A stretch of 64,000 bases of DNA from Musa acuminata AAA Group (GCF_036884655.1 NC_088356.1:12072001-12136000); one strand, 5' to 3'; positions 33,956 to 47,220 are shown, counted from the stretch's first letter. A program made the numbers and translations. The notes: a model not told the origin generated them from the letters alone.

Positions 33956-36799
33956 GACTTCCGTGTCCTAGCAAGCTTGATAATAATAATAATGAAGTTA
34001 TTCGAAAGAGACTGGTTCTGAGCAGAAATAGTGGAAGCCGGATGCTGTTTTATGTCTCATATTATATTAATACATGTGGAGTTGTAATGTAAGTATGCAC
34101 CACAATAAACACATCATTTCCGGGCTTTCTGGGTGTTCTGTGACAAAACTCTCTGATGTGAAAGGTGTTTATAGCTCTCTCATGTCCCCAAACGCCTACA
34201 TTCCTTTTCTATCTATGGGTAGCTGGAGTCCACTATTAACAGTTAAGGATCTGTAATCAAAGAAGAAAAAAATGCATGTTTCTCTTTCTTCTTGTTGCAG
34301 GCATCGTGCTTGTGCTTTGTTTCGCACCTTCTTGTCTCTGCCGTCTGACTCTTTCCTGATGGGTTCATCGGAGCAAGGGAGGATTGACATGCCTCTCACC
34401 TTCTTGTCACGGGTCCTAATGTCATTATCCAACAGGCAATGTTGTGCGACATGATCATTAGATAATTGATCATCGACATCACTTGGTGCACTTGTACAGG
34501 ATAATCTTATGGATAAGACCGCTAGATTTCAGACAACAATGACTGTGCGTCATTTATTGTCCTTTAGGTATCCACACCCATAAAGCTGTCCAACCACTTG
34601 ACAAGGTATACACGTCATCCTCCATGGTGTTGCCCATCGAGTGAATCAGCAAGAAAACAATCGGCAACAAGTCCACGTCAAATTAGTAGCATGTCCAACA
34701 AGAAAGCAGCAGACCCTACTTATGGAGCCACAATGAACACAACATGCAGTGACCATCTCTCTCCTTTCATCATCAAATAATGTCAAAATTACGAATTATA
34801 ATCCTCCAATGTCGATGATCCCCAAGCAATCAATTGTAGAGGGAAATAAGAAGATGCACAAAGTACAAACCAAAAAAAAGGAAGAGAGAACGATGGACAT
34901 TAAAGTTCCCAACACAAGAGAGGATGACAGGTTTGAGATCGCATGCAAAAAGGCAGGAAGTGTGTCTAACAAACCCACAAACCCGAATGATGGCAGAAAC
35001 AGGACGAACCAGAAAGAAAATAAGAGGGCACCAAGATTTAAAGATCGATGAGAACGAATCGATGCAACAACAGGAATACGAGGTGGATGCTTGAATGTTT
35101 AGAACTGAGTTCACAACCTCACACATACTTTTCTGCTTGAACAAAAACAATATTGACCAAATGAGAAAAGACAAATAGCTCAAGAACTCATTTGGAGATG
35201 TCGCAGATGATCAAAATTTCAGTATGGCCTCGCATTCGAAAACCTGCTTCCATCAATGCTTTGTGGTACATTAACATGGCATCTCAATCTGCTAGTTAGT
35301 TTGAGATATTGCTTTTACGATCCATCCACAGCCAACCAGCCTGGTCCGCATCACAAACCTCAACTTCAATCGGTTAAAAATGGCGATCCTAACTTGTCCT
35401 AGTGGATCCTCACCTTGGTTCCGAGCTAAACACACCCCTCATCGTGAACGCTCTCCATTGATGATGGCTCAAGTAAGTCAACCCTGATCATGTTAGCAAA
35501 TTTATGTCAAAGCCAACTTTCTCCGCTTGTCCATACACTATGAAGATGAATTTTAATTGAAACACATGAAAACGAATACTGAAAAGATGTGTTCGAGGAA
35601 CAATAAATTAAAAGATGTTAAAGAAGAATCACCACCAGCAGCAGAGAAAAGGACGAGGGAGAAGAAATTTAGGGTCACCCACCATGGCAGTGTGGCTAAG
35701 CCCGAAGGCACCATAGATAGAGCCAACCGAAGAGGAAGGTCTGTTCAGATCAAGTCAATGGAGGACCTAATCAACTAGCTTTAATTTAAGCCTGTACCTA
35801 GCACAACTGAAGACTAGTTCAAGAAAACCTTACGTGAGAATAGAGTCACGAAGAATGAATCCGATCAACTGTGATGACTATAGATTCATCTACAAGATTA
35901 GAAGTCCATTCAAGTCATCTCCGGCTTCCTAAAGCATGTTACACGTGAGGAACGATCCAGTGGCGCTCCACTCCACAGCGTGCACTTGAAACTCAAATCT
36001 CGTTCACTGGTTTTTTTTTTTTTTTCCCTCCTATTCTAACCAAAACTAAAAGTCAGCTCTAGTGCCATTTGTCACGACCCCGACTTGATGGCATAACTGA
36101 TCCATTGACTTGTGGAGTTTGAACCACTGATTTAAGATGCTTAGACCCAAGACTCTAGCACTATAAGTTCAAGTCTTCTTCCACTTCAATTGCAGGTTTA
36201 AACAGGGTATTATAGAATCCATCTGGTCCAGTTTTGTTGAATTTTGTAATAATGTCTCTAAATATTTACTGAAAGATACTTCCAGTGATTACAATATATC
36301 TCCGGTTGGGCTATCAAGGTTTAATTCTACACATGGTGATTACAATATATGGCTTTCATGTGGACTTTCTCATTTCATCTCTAAATCCCTCTATATTTCT
36401 CGAAAGTAAAGTTAAAGAAAAAAAGGAGTGACTGTTTGGCTCATTAGGCAACGATGTTCACAGTTCACCCAAAAAAAAAATTTTCGATGGTCCACAACTA
36501 GATCGACATCGAAGTTCTTTTGCGAGGTGTGTGAAACATTACGAGCGTGATGAATACTTTGGTAGTAACAGTGGTAGAATATTACCTTTCATCAATATTA
36601 CTTATGCATCAGACATGATTAATGTATAAACAACATGTGACCCGTTCTACAGGATCTTCCCCAAATAGACCGAAACAAGTTTATATCGCTAAAATTCATC
36701 GGAGACTTCACCAAAACGATAGCAAAAATTGGTCAGAATAATATGTTTAAGAAGCTCTAAGTTGCTATATGGTACGATTGATTACCATGAGGGACCTCG
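33956..36799. other. PCK 3' UTR and intergenic DNA
   Basis: After the PCK stop there is a likely 3' UTR with AATAAA. The rest is low-complexity or anonymous sequence with only short frames (for example 34749-35051 and 35557-35778) that show no domain or splice support. Confidence 0.5.
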
Positions 36800-37270
36800 T
36801 CATCTTTGTGCTTGAGAACGCCCCAAATCCCCAAGAATCGGCGGCACCTCGGCGGCGAGCCACGGTGCAAGGCCCAGGCAAAAGGGCGTGCGCGATTCCA
36901 AACCTAGGGCTGTCGATAAACAAATGGACAGACAATTAACGAAGAAGAAGTACCAGTTGTTGAAGTGGACGGTGAGGCAGATCTCGTCGAGTTGGGGGGA
37001 GCTCGATCTGGAGGGCGGTGGCGGGGAATGTCGAACTGGAGTTGGAACCGTTTCTATTCGCCTCATCTCTACGACTCTCCATCTGTCGATCTCGATCCTT
37101 CCCCGCTCTCGCGCGCGCGGCCAGCCGGAGCCAACGGCATGCACTAATTATTGGCGCGACTGCAGATTCAAAATCCGACCCGGTTAGAACAGGCTACGGA
37201 TATGTCGCGAGGTAGCGGAGGAGGACGGAGCCAACGAACTCGAGATCCGACCCGGTTAGAACAGCAAATT
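36800..37270. other. GC-rich island, possible unrecognised 5' exon
   Basis: This stretch is much richer in GC than its surroundings and stays open on both strands (36800-37144 minus; 36888-37187 plus). On the minus strand it looks like a gene start with a Ser/Pro/Arg-rich frame and a possible donor before GTACTTCTT near 36951. I recognise no protein. A 20-base segment ATCCGACCCGGTTAGAACAG occurs twice, 72 bases apart (37173 and 37245). Confidence 0.3.
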
Positions 37271-38184
37271 ATATGAATGGCTGTTGTTGTTGAACTTGGT
37301 AATCCACTAATAGCTTATTTAATTTTAATCTGTCATCTTATGATGTGATTCATTCATTCGTAGCCTTCATCTTGGAATAATGAGAAATCAGTCTTAATAA
37401 TGTATTGCCATAACGGCCTGCGCAAGCATGCTGGAATGTGTAACGTGCCAGTGAGCCGCACTGGGTGCTGTGCCCATACCCCCGTAGGGAATGACATCAT
37501 TATGCAACCACACACATGACCAGCATGGCACGACATGTTGGCACATGCCGTGCCATGTGCCATCCTGGTGGATACTAGATCACCCACGCCATGGCTAGTG
37601 TAAAAAATCATTGGCTACCGATATCAAATTAATATAATCCTGATCTGATTCAGGTCAGGATGCAAATTGTTTGTTTCTACTACAAGAAAAGAAAGGATAC
37701 ATAGAGAAGACTTTTTTTTTTAATTTGCCTACCGGATAAGTCGTTGCAAAAAAAAAAAAAAAGATTCTCAAGTGAAAACAAATTCACAACCCCTGAAAAA
37801 GGCAAAACAAAGATTTATGTTACTTTTCATCAATTCACCCCGGCATGAGCCATATGCTTATTTGCATAATAACAGAAGATCCATCAGCTACAAGCAAAAA
37901 TAGAGGTATAATTAACATTTAAAAAAGCATAGAACTAAGATGACCAACATGATAACTACCAACGACAATGAAAAATAGGTACCCGGAAGATACATTGAGA
38001 GATCAAAAGAATATAACAAAACTTCCAAAATGGTCACAATTAACGAAAAAGATCTTCGATTTTTATTCTACAAGTTGGCAAGGACCGTAGCTAATAGTAG
38101 TCAGCATATGAGTCGGCTCCTCTTAGAAAGTCATCCTTAATCGAACATGTTCCTAACAATTTTTTTTAACAAATCAATGAAAGA
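37271..38184. other. Intergenic, nothing recognised
   Basis: AT-rich DNA with two poly-A/T runs near 37709 and 37748. An imperfect inverted repeat of GGCATGTGCC-like words lies at about 37525-37565. Confidence 0.4.
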
Positions 38185-38461
38185 TAATTGAATGAAATCT
38201 TAAACCCAATTAATTGCAATTCCAACTGTAGACCACAGTTGTTCAAAATTAATGGTTACTATTCTCATGAAACCTTCTACCGTTACGTTGACCAATCCTC
38301 TAGCTCGACGTCCAATCTTCTGACATGTTTTATTTCGGCTCAACATGATTATTCTTGTCTTAATTGTCTCTCCCTGATCGAAGCTTCCTGCGTCACTCAA
38401 AACGCAGATCAAATCATAAACACTATCAACTGATTTCATCATCAAATTTTGAGATTCAACA
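38185..38461 (-). repeat. SIRE-like copia LTR fragment, minus strand
   Basis: On the minus strand it starts TGTTGAATCTCAAAATTTGATGATG at 38461, the same start as the LTRs at 60770 and 62168. It continues with AAACATGTCAGAAGATTGGACGTCG, which is also found at about 56732-56757. It fades out near 38185. It is only the first about 280 bases of an LTR. Confidence 0.75.
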
Positions 38462-38725
38462 ACCTTCACACACCTGGATAAGCATTCAAACTCCATATGT
38501 GTCCACATCTATTGGACCCTACTTTTAGAAGATTTTTAGGACCATTATCTAGTGCTAGGGAATCAAATCATTCTAAAAAAAGCTATTTGATGTTAGTTAA
38601 GCGGCATTCATGAGAACGATGCTTCAAACTCGATCAAGTACATTATTATTGTAATTTTAAGACAAACCAGCACGTAAAAGAAACATAAGCTGCAGACAAA
38701 TTTAAAATTAAGAAGAAATGAACAC

Positions 38726-40695
38726 CTGAAATCAGTTGATGGATTTGGCCCTTGCCATCCCATGTCCTTCCATTGCTCCGATTTGAGTCCTGTAAGTTTT
38801 ACTTCAGGAAAGGATGCGTGCCGAAGAGCTCTGAGGGCTTCCTGGTGGCAAAAGTGTAGGAGTGCACAAAATGTAAGATAGGACATCAAGTTCAAACTTT
38901 TTTTTTTCAAACTGTTCCTAACAATTGTGATTGCAGCAAACCAATTTCAGGAGCCAGATCTGTGAAATGGACGATTGGTGAAATATATGCTTATAGCCCA
39001 ACAGAGATGTATGTAGTTTTTCTGCTTTTTCAAGTTATTCTTGCAAGTTTCATCTATTTTTCTCAGTATCCAAAAGGAGAGCCAGCAACACATTTTGTAA
39101 ATAGCTTAATTCTGCACAAATCTTAAAGAAGATGAATGACTCTTGATAAATAAGTAACCCGCTTTCACAATGTGTAAGAACAATTCATTTTTATTTTACA
39201 AGTGGAAAATAAAGTCAAAGAATATGATACCTGATGATCTGCGTGACACTCATCAAATGGTACATTCAAGCATTCCTTAAGCTTTTGTAATCTTGTTTCC
39301 TGCGAAAAAAATATATGAACAAGCAGACATTAAGAACTGTGGACTACATCAACAGAATTAGAAAACAAGTAAAACCAAATTGATCTTCAAGGGGTAATAA
39401 TTCACTGAAATGATTTGCTACCTCCACTCATGCATCAAGAATGCCAGAATAGGAAAGCCTCACCCACAAGTCTGTCATTCTATTAACGTATCAATAAAAA
39501 GAGAACCTAAGCCATATCAGAAAAGGCTGGTGATTGATATAAATTATATTTTATATCAGTGAAATTATAAATGCATGAAGGTAGCTGGTCTTTTTTTTAA
39601 TGATGATTTATTTCACAAAATCATATTCTGAAAAATAGTTTTTTAACATAAAATGCACCATTATATAGATATGCTCGATGATCCTGTTCTTCTTATTCAG
39701 ATGCCAGGACTCCATCATTGGAACGATATGTCAGACCTAGCTGGTGAAATAGTTCAGTTCTAGTGGCTCCATGTCTAGTGGTTTGCTGAAATATTGACTT
39801 CAGGTCTAGTAGTTTGGTGAAATAGTTAGACATAGCTGCTGCCTGGTGATAAAAGATACAGCAAAATCTTCTAGCATAGTATATTTTCATGGAAAAATCC
39901 TATGTCTGCTCTCTAATCAAAATATATCTTACATTAAGCTAATGGCAATCATGCCTATGACAGTTAAAAGAGTACATCATTAGAAGTGTGACTTGTGCTT
40001 GTGCTAGTGCTTATGGTAGCCATAACTTGAGCTTATAAAAACCCAAAATCCCATAGCCAAGATGTGAATCATCCTGTAATGAACTTATTGTAAAGAAAGA
40101 TTGGTCACTTCTCACTTTGGGTGATCAAGAAACTCCATAATTTCTCCTATATGCTGTCAACAGTAGTCAATTAAAAGTATGAAGTGATTTAATATGTTGA
40201 GAAATCAGAACTTTACATCAAGAGAACATGGTAGTAGTATCAGCCGATGCCTGCTGTTCAACATGAAATGTTCTATTTTCTTCAGCTGAAAATTGACAAC
40301 ATGTCCTCTTGTCATTTGTCAAGTTATACATGTTGACAAGAAGTAAATTCCATCTTTGAGGACACCGATCCTACAAATACTTCAGCAACCATTACTTCAT
40401 TAATCCGCTAAGCATTCCTATACTTCTTGATACAGAATATTTTTAAGAATCACATCATGAAACTTGATTTGGTAACCCAAATTACCAATTCAAGCAATAC
40501 ATCATGATCATGTATAATCTATGGCAGATGGGGAAAATCATGTCAACAATAAATCAACTATTTGATTGTGAAAACAAATTACTTGACGAGGGGTCAAAGT
40601 ATAATCAAGCGTCTTTTCATCACTACCTTGCCGTTTATTACCAATGCAGTAAAGAAATCCTCCAAACCATGATCGAGTTCCAACCAAAACATCAC
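38726..40695 (-). pseudogene. ELMO-domain protein gene, three exons, apparently lacking its 3' part
   Basis: Minus-strand exons 40583-40695, 39231-39299 and 38726-38841 have proper splice sites and join in frame. They read GDVLVGTRSWFGGFLY ... LDYTLTPRQ, then ETRLQKLKECLNVPFDE ... DHQ, then EALRALRHASFP ... KSEQWKDMGWQGPNPSTDF. This is the plant ELMO (CED-12-like) domain family, whose members act with small GTPases in animals and are little studied in plants. The following conserved ELMO segment (FISLENLL-type) is not found down to PCK. No start exon was identified upstream of 40695. A SIRE-like LTR fragment begins 265 bases after the last exon. It may be a truncated gene or one with a very large, TE-filled intron. 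Confidence 0.75.
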
Positions 40696-42691
40696 CTGTA
40701 ACCACAAAGATATTAGTGTGGATGAAAGATTGCTGTATCCGAAAAGCTACAATTTGGATAAATATTCTTTTGGTATCATGAAATATCATGTTATTATGGA
40801 CTTCTTGAATTCTGTTGAAGGACTTCAAAGAAACATAATCTATTAGGTACTCAAATTGAAAGAAACTAAACAACAAAGAGATAGATTCAGGGTATTAGTA
40901 AATGTATTATATGAAACTTTTTTTGCATTCAACTTAGGACTCGGGAGAGTTCTCATTCTCAAGAGAGTTAATTTTAACTCCATTGGACAAGAAGCAAAAA
41001 CCTTGACTTAATGTGAACGTAATGAAATATATTTAGAAAATCAAATGTAATCTAGCATGCATCACCATAGTTCATCAGATAGCATTTTCTTGTGACTCGA
41101 GTGCTGGTTCATTTCAGTTTCCTATGATGTGTTAAATGTGAAGGCCAGTTCAAAGAAGGATCTCTTTTTCTGGTGCCTATCTTTCCTTCCTAACTTATTT
41201 GTACGACATCACAGAACTCAGAAAATTATCAATTGCAATGTAGGTAACCATAGTGGAAGGTGATATGCATAAAACGTAGAAGATCATCCCAAATCAATAA
41301 TCATCTCAACAACCAGATCTCTAAATATTCAAGTTATAGCCAAATTTGATAAATGAAAACTGGGCTAAGTAAGAGTGTCACCTATAGGTAATGACTTCAA
41401 CAGCTTAAATATTCGAAGTTAGTCACTTTGGAGAGCATCGATCGGAAGACTCGACAAAAGCATAACGAAGGATACAGAGAAAAAGAATGACAATCAAATA
41501 TGGAGTGGAGGCAGTAAATCAACCATTTAATGCGACACGATCTCAAATTGTTTTCTCCTCAAAGGCAATAAATCCTGTTCCCAAAGAGTATTTCAATAAA
41601 TACTGTTCATAGAGGTTAAAAGTGGATTCTTTCTTCGGTGCGCACAAGCGAACGTCGTTGATGTCGAACCTGCAGCACACCAAGTGGACGCTGGCTGCCT
41701 CTGCTTCGACTTCAACAAAACAAGGGGAATTGCAGATCCCGACGTTCGCATAAGTTTCAACCGTCCGATTCCCCAGGCCAAGCTTTCATCGGTGTTCTCT
41801 TCTTAACAAACGGAAAAGGAGCCCGTGCGGGCACCTTCCCATCAGGGTGAGAGAGTTGGATATCACCTCCTTTTATTCCCCTTTCGATCGATAATGCAAT
41901 TCGACGAGGCGCCAGAAGGAGGAAGAGGAGGGTGAACCGATCGTGCTATCGCGCTAGAACAACGAGGCCTTCCGCCCTTCAAAAAGGGTCCCCAGTCACA
42001 GTCTCCTCCCGGCGATCGCTGTGACGGTGCCTGGTTCCGGGAAACGTCGCAGGAATTTGCTTTTCATCTCTCATCTCTTTTTCCCCCTCCTCTTCCGCCT
42101 AAACACAATCTGCTCCCCGCTGCCTAATCGCGAAAAGCATCGCAAGAAGCCTATTCTTTGTTTACTTTCAAGAAACGCATTCGAATCTCCGCCTAATCTC
42201 CTCTCCTCCTCTCCGTACCTTAGAGCCGCGCATTGCCCCCGCCAAAAAAGAGTCCGCTCATTGACCGGCAGGTTGCCAATCTTGCCGTGGTTCTCCTCCT
42301 CCATGGTGTTCGACGTATCAAAAGGTAAATGTCGGCACTCGTCACAAGTTGCAAAAGGAGGTTTCGTTGTCGGTTGCGATATATCTCTACAAGCAAACTA
42401 CGAAGTTAGGTATGACATCTCGAATTAATATTTGTAAACCTACAAATCTGACGTCATCGGTTGTCATGCTAATGACGTTTGCTCACTCTGTAATTTTTGC
42501 TTAAAATTAAATCTACAACTTAATTAAAAAGTGTTCTTAGGATGAACGACGATTGAAAAATACAAGTTTCGATCACTCTAAAAATAAATAAATAAAAGTA
42601 AATAAATGCTTCCTTTTTATTACGGAAGACCGTATTTGCTTGTAAGTGAGTACATACGGATACGGCGTATATTTCATTCATTATATACAAA
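40696..42691. other. Possible 5' region of the ELMO gene and intergenic DNA
   Basis: The stretch 41590-42300 becomes GC-richer and has short frames on both strands (41593-41781 minus, 42021-42428 plus, 42071-42304 minus). It may hold the untranslated or first exon of the ELMO gene. None of these frames shows a recognised domain. Confidence 0.35.
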
Positions 42692-43921
42692 TTAATTAAT
42701 TCCTTGGTACGTGCAGGTGTAGCTTCCGAGCACACGTGAGAAGACGGCCATCTCGTTCAAGCGTGCCAGTGCGGCCTCCACGACGGGGTCCGACACGCTG
42801 CCTTCGACGTCCAACACGAAGACGTAGTCCAGGTACGTCACGTTCCTCAGCCCGTCGTCGCCCCGGTCAACCACCCGGAGCGGCTTCGCACGGTTGGGCC
42901 GGTGGTCGACGCGCGTCACCCTCAGGTCTCGACTCTCGAAGATCCACATCGCCCGGAACAGGTCTGACGCCCCTCCGTCCAGAGTGAAGACCACGGTGGT
43001 CTTGTGCGCTGCCCCTCCGACGATGGAAGAAGAGGCCTGGGCGTGCCCTGAAGATAGGCCGAGCTGGAGGAAGCGGGTGAGGTTGCCACCGAGGTGGTGG
43101 TCCTGGAAGTTGGGCTTCAGGACCCGCAGTCCGAACTCCCGGGCGGCCATCCGGCTTCCGATGACCGCGGTGTCCGCCACCCGATTCTCTGCCACGAACC
43201 GGGCGGCATCGGTGGCACTAGAGACCTCGTCGACCTCGAGGCCGAGGGCCTCCAGGCTCCGGCGGCAGTGGGACAGGGCCTGCGGGTGACTGATGACCCG
43301 GCGGAGGCCGGACCTGAGCACGCCCGGGAGGGAGAGCAGGCAGTGATTGACCGGGAGGACGAGCTCGCCCAAGATGCGGATTCCCGGGTGGCGGAGGAGG
43401 AGGTCGAGGTTGCGGTCGATGGGCCCGTCGAGGGAGTTCTCCGCGGGCACCACGGCGCGGTCGGCGGAGTGGTCCTCGAGGACGTCGAAGGCTTCTTCCA
43501 TGTGGGCGCAGGGGAAGGCCTCGCAGGCCGAGGAGGGGAAGGCCCTGGCGGCGGCCTCCTGGCAGTAGGAGCCGCGGGAACCCTGGTAGGCCACGCGGAC
43601 GGGGCGACCGGAGGGTTCCCCAGACGCGGGCGGTTGGACTCCCGTGGCGGCCTGCTGCCAGAATAGGCGCTCGAGGTTGGCAATGGCGATCTCGTAGCCC
43701 AAGCGCGAGGCCACCTCGTCGGAGGCTCCCAAAGGAGAGGAGGGGCGAGAGGTGCGGATATCTTTCCTCCGGCCCTGCTCGACTTGTCGTTCTTGCCGCT
43801 GCTGCTTATTTTGTTCGAAGTTGGCAGCAGCTCTGACACCGATACTGAGAGAAACCGATCCGCTCTTCCTGCTGATAACGTTAGCAGGAGGAAGAGGAGG
43901 AGGATGTACTGTGATCGCCAT
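42692..43921 (-). CDS. ADT: Arogenate/prephenate dehydratase, chloroplast, intronless, 409 aa
   Basis: It makes phenylalanine from arogenate (or phenylpyruvate from prephenate) in plastids. The minus-strand frame is single and uninterrupted. Residues 1 to about 100 are a basic, Ser/Ala-rich leader consistent with a transit peptide. The dehydratase domain runs about 108-285 with VAYQGSRGSY, VVPAENSLDG, RHPGIRILGE, ISHPQAL and the catalytic TRF at 282-284. An ACT domain follows at about 306-400. Usual plant enzymes carry ESRP in the ACT domain; here the site is DHRP (339-342), and the first loop reads GASDLFRAM instead of a GPGVLFKAL-like form. The very GC-rich, intronless structure fits the intronless plant ADT subgroup. 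It is divergent but has no stops. Confidence 0.9.
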   Translation of the reverse strand: MAITVHPPPLPPANVISRKSGSVSLSIGVRAAANFEQNKQQRQERQVEQGRRKDIRTSRPSSPLGASDEVASRLGYEIAIANLERLFWQQAATGVQPPASGEPSGRPVRVAYQGSRGSYCQEAAARAFPSSACEAFPCAHMEEAFDVLEDHSADRAVVPAENSLDGPIDRNLDLLLRHPGIRILGELVLPVNHCLLSLPGVLRSGLRRVISHPQALSHCRRSLEALGLEVDEVSSATDAARFVAENRVADTAVIGSRMAAREFGLRVLKPNFQDHHLGGNLTRFLQLGLSSGHAQASSSIVGGAAHKTTVVFTLDGGASDLFRAMWIFESRDLRVTRVDHRPNRAKPLRVVDRGDDGLRNVTYLDYVFVLDVEGSVSDPVVEAALARLNEMAVFSRVLGSYTCTYQGIN

Positions 43922-44165
43922 ACGATAAACCTCGGCAGATAGAGGAAAAGGCCAAAGGAGAAGATGTGGAAGGGAGGTTTCGTTCTGCTGCCTCTGCCTC
44001 TTCCTCTCGACTACTCCTCCACCTATCCGGTGGGTCGGCTTCAGGTAGGAATCAAACGGGAATCACGACGCAACCAAAGAGGAAGGAGGAGGATTTGCTG
44101 CGACCCGTCGAGGCGCAGAGATCGTATTCGATCCCTGGCTAGCGCTCCGGCCGGCTAGCTCACCA

Positions 44166-44170
44166 TTTAT

Positions 44171-44173
<3 letters not shown>
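44166..44173 (-). promoter_or_regulatory. TATA box for the ADT gene
   Basis: Minus-strand TTTATAAA lies 245 bases upstream of the ATG at 43921, giving a leader near 220 bases. A CT repeat (44174-44201) and a GA repeat (44223-44240) flank it on the upstream side. Confidence 0.55.
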
Positions 44174-44204
<31 letters not shown>

Positions 44205-44240
44205 CTCGTTCGGGTGGTAGGTCGAGAGAGAGAGAGAGAG

Positions 44241-44644
44241 ATGGCGAGGGGTAGGTGGAGAGCGCGTGACGTTCTCTTGACGCACGCGACGGACGACTCT
44301 TTCCCCCGCTCGCCCTTCTTCGTTCTCCACAGCTTTTCTTTGTTTGCTTGCTTGCTTCTCTCTTTAATTTCTCGGTCGAGTTGGGTAAAACTTCACCATC
44401 TTCATCTTCAGCTTCAACAAATAGCTGCTTTCGGGCGCTGCCATCTACCGGCGACTTTCGCACCTCACGCCTGCTTCACAGCACCTAGCAGTCACCAGAC
44501 GAGACGACGTCCCCTTGCATCTGCATGCACCAATAAACTATCACACCTCCCCACACCTTAAAAGATATATAAAACTTATAAAATATAATAAGAATTTTAT
44601 AAAATAATTCAGAGGATATCAAAACAAAACATTTTTTAATTAAA

Positions 44645-44675
<31 letters not shown>

Positions 44676-47220
44676 CAATAAGCTTTAAAAGATTTAGAAA
44701 CATATACATGTAGTGGTTGGGTTTTGGTCCCGTGGTTGGTGCCCATTTTTAATTACTCGCTGAATCATAGATTCGCATCCATAATAGGATCGACATGCTT
44801 AGATTATGTCTGTTTCAATGATAATTCAACTTGTATACTTTTCCATAAGTAGTCTCGTGCGCATTTCGATTTAGTATGATATAATTGTCATCGATTTAAA
44901 CTGTAAAAATTAATATAATGGGTCAATAATCCATGCGATGTGATTATTATGACAAGTACAAATTCGTACTTAGGGTTAAAGTCGTCGTCAAATCAAAAAA
45001 TTACATGTTCATTAGCAGGATACATGATTTATTATTTATTGACGAGGATATCACGTCTTAGATTTGAGTTGATAGAGAAACGTCATGTCTGGCAATGAAT
45101 GAAGCGTCCCACAGCTCAATTGCATGAATTGGATTTGGAAGTCGATGTCAAGTCGTTGATATCGATGTTTAACTAATCAGAGGAAAGATATTGCATTCAG
45201 CACATGTCAGCTACATGACATGTTGGTTAGGTGTTGTATGTATAAGATATCAAATTAATATTGATAAAGACGGTTGAAGATTATCTCATCCAAAAATATT
45301 TTATATAATATATTTTATATTATTTTATTATTAGATATAAAAATTTATTTTTAACACAATCAAAAAGTTATTTTTTACCAACTACTGTATTGATTGCCGG
45401 AAGGATGAGAAATCATTTTCAATTTAAATCTTCATAATAGATGATATTTCGGATGATCTCGTCGGGAGATTGATGTTTTCACATCATAGGCACATCAAAA
45501 TAATCATCTTAGTAGTTTGATATTTTTATCTTGAAAATACCTCGAATAATCCTATATACATGAATCTGAAGTACGTGACTCAAATGTCAATAATATCTTT
45601 CTCTAACAATTAAACTAATGATGGAATCTTTTGAATCATTTATTTTGGATTCGATATTAATTTAATCTTGATGCCAAGATCCCTTTTGGAGTGAGGCGTG
45701 AAGTTCTTTCATAGTCGTGAAAACATTATGGCATTATACTCTTTTGTACGAAGCAAAATTAATCACCCTTTAATATTTTTGATAAATGAGAATGATTTAT
45801 CTACAAAAATATATTTTTATTGATTAATAGATTAAAATTGATGATGATGTTTCAATCCCTTGCATCATCAACAAAGCGATCGAGCAAAGGAAGAAGACGG
45901 GTCCGTTTGACAAAGTACGAAACACTCATTCAAACAAGCCTAATTAATTTGCAACCTTGATCTTGTTTTCTTCTCTATAAATAAATACGTGTGATTTTAT
46001 GGTCATCGAGAAAAGTCAAACACAACGAAATACATATTTAAATTCGACAAAAAAGACTATTTGGACATGTTGAAATTGGACGAAGGCGGTCCGATGGTAT
46101 CAGTGACGACCTCAGCTAAAAGCTTGATGTCTGTTCAAATTGGCCGTGAAGACGACGTCAAAGGAATGCTCACTTAGGCTTGACTTCATGTGGAATTAGT
46201 AGAGACGATAGTTTATAAGATGATGATGCCGTGTGATTCGCGTGTTATGACGACAAGTGCTGATCCTGTAACACTATGCCTAGTAGAAGACGAAGAAACA
46301 TCGACTCCTTCCTTTTTCTCTAATCAACTTTGTTCTCCCCAACAAATCCCTCCTTTGAAACCTTATCCCATAGCGTGATCCATGTTTAGGGGGTTGATTA
46401 GGCATTTATCATATTACTTAATATATTTCTTTAATAATTCAGTAGTCAAAGAAAAAAAAAAGATTTTGAATAAGATGAAATTTGAAAGAGGTTTCAAAAA
46501 AAAAAAATCAATATATGTGCCCCTTTACATGATCAATCGAGGGTTATATTACCTTATGTAATTAGTTAATTTAAGCATCTCGATCTTTATATTTTTAAAA
46601 GTTATAAAAATAAAATATTTAATCTTATTTTTTCTTATACCATTGATTTTACTGATGGAAACATTATAGGGCTTATCACTGAGTGCTTATTATTTTTGTC
46701 TCACTTTGATTAATCACTACGAACGTATGATATTTTCGTTAACAGAATCGATGACATAAGGAGAAATGAGTTTAAATATTTCACTTTCATAAATACCGAC
46801 ATCTTAATATAATTATTAAAAATATAAAAACTAAAATACTAAAGATAATTAATTATAGAAATAAATATGTAATTACGCTCCTAATCACTCAAATCTTATA
46901 CAATCATATCTTAAATTCTAAGAGTTAATCGGTCATTAATAGCTCGAACTAATAACACATTAACGTAAAACACTAAAGTAGTGGAGTCTAACATAACACA
47001 ATAATATTTCAGCTTATTATAAGCAACCTAATACATTAAATTTTTTTTCAACTTATTAAAATATGTCAAGAATAACGGTTTCTAAATTTTCATCCAAGAA
47101 ATACAAAACATAAAGCGATGTTTCATTTAAATGCTAAAAATAGATTATGCAAAAAAAAAAAAACAATTTACTTAATGATCAACTAATCAAGTCAAAGAGC
47201 TTCGCAGAGGTGCCTTAAAA
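44241..47220. other. Intergenic, AT-rich
   Basis: No gene supported. A TA microsatellite is at about 44648-44676, and there are many A/T runs. The small frame at 46190-46378 has no support. Confidence 0.5.

Noticed and set aside
34749..35778. Short frames after PCK (34749-35051, 35557-35778)
   Set aside because: No domain, no splice or promoter support, and low-complexity Lys/Asn-rich composition.
43094..43839. Long frames on the plus strand and in another minus frame over ADT
   Set aside because: They are side effects of the high GC content of the ADT gene; only the 42692-43921 frame has domain motifs.
46190..46378. 62-codon frame in the AT-rich gap
   Set aside because: Length is within chance, with no motif and no promoter context.
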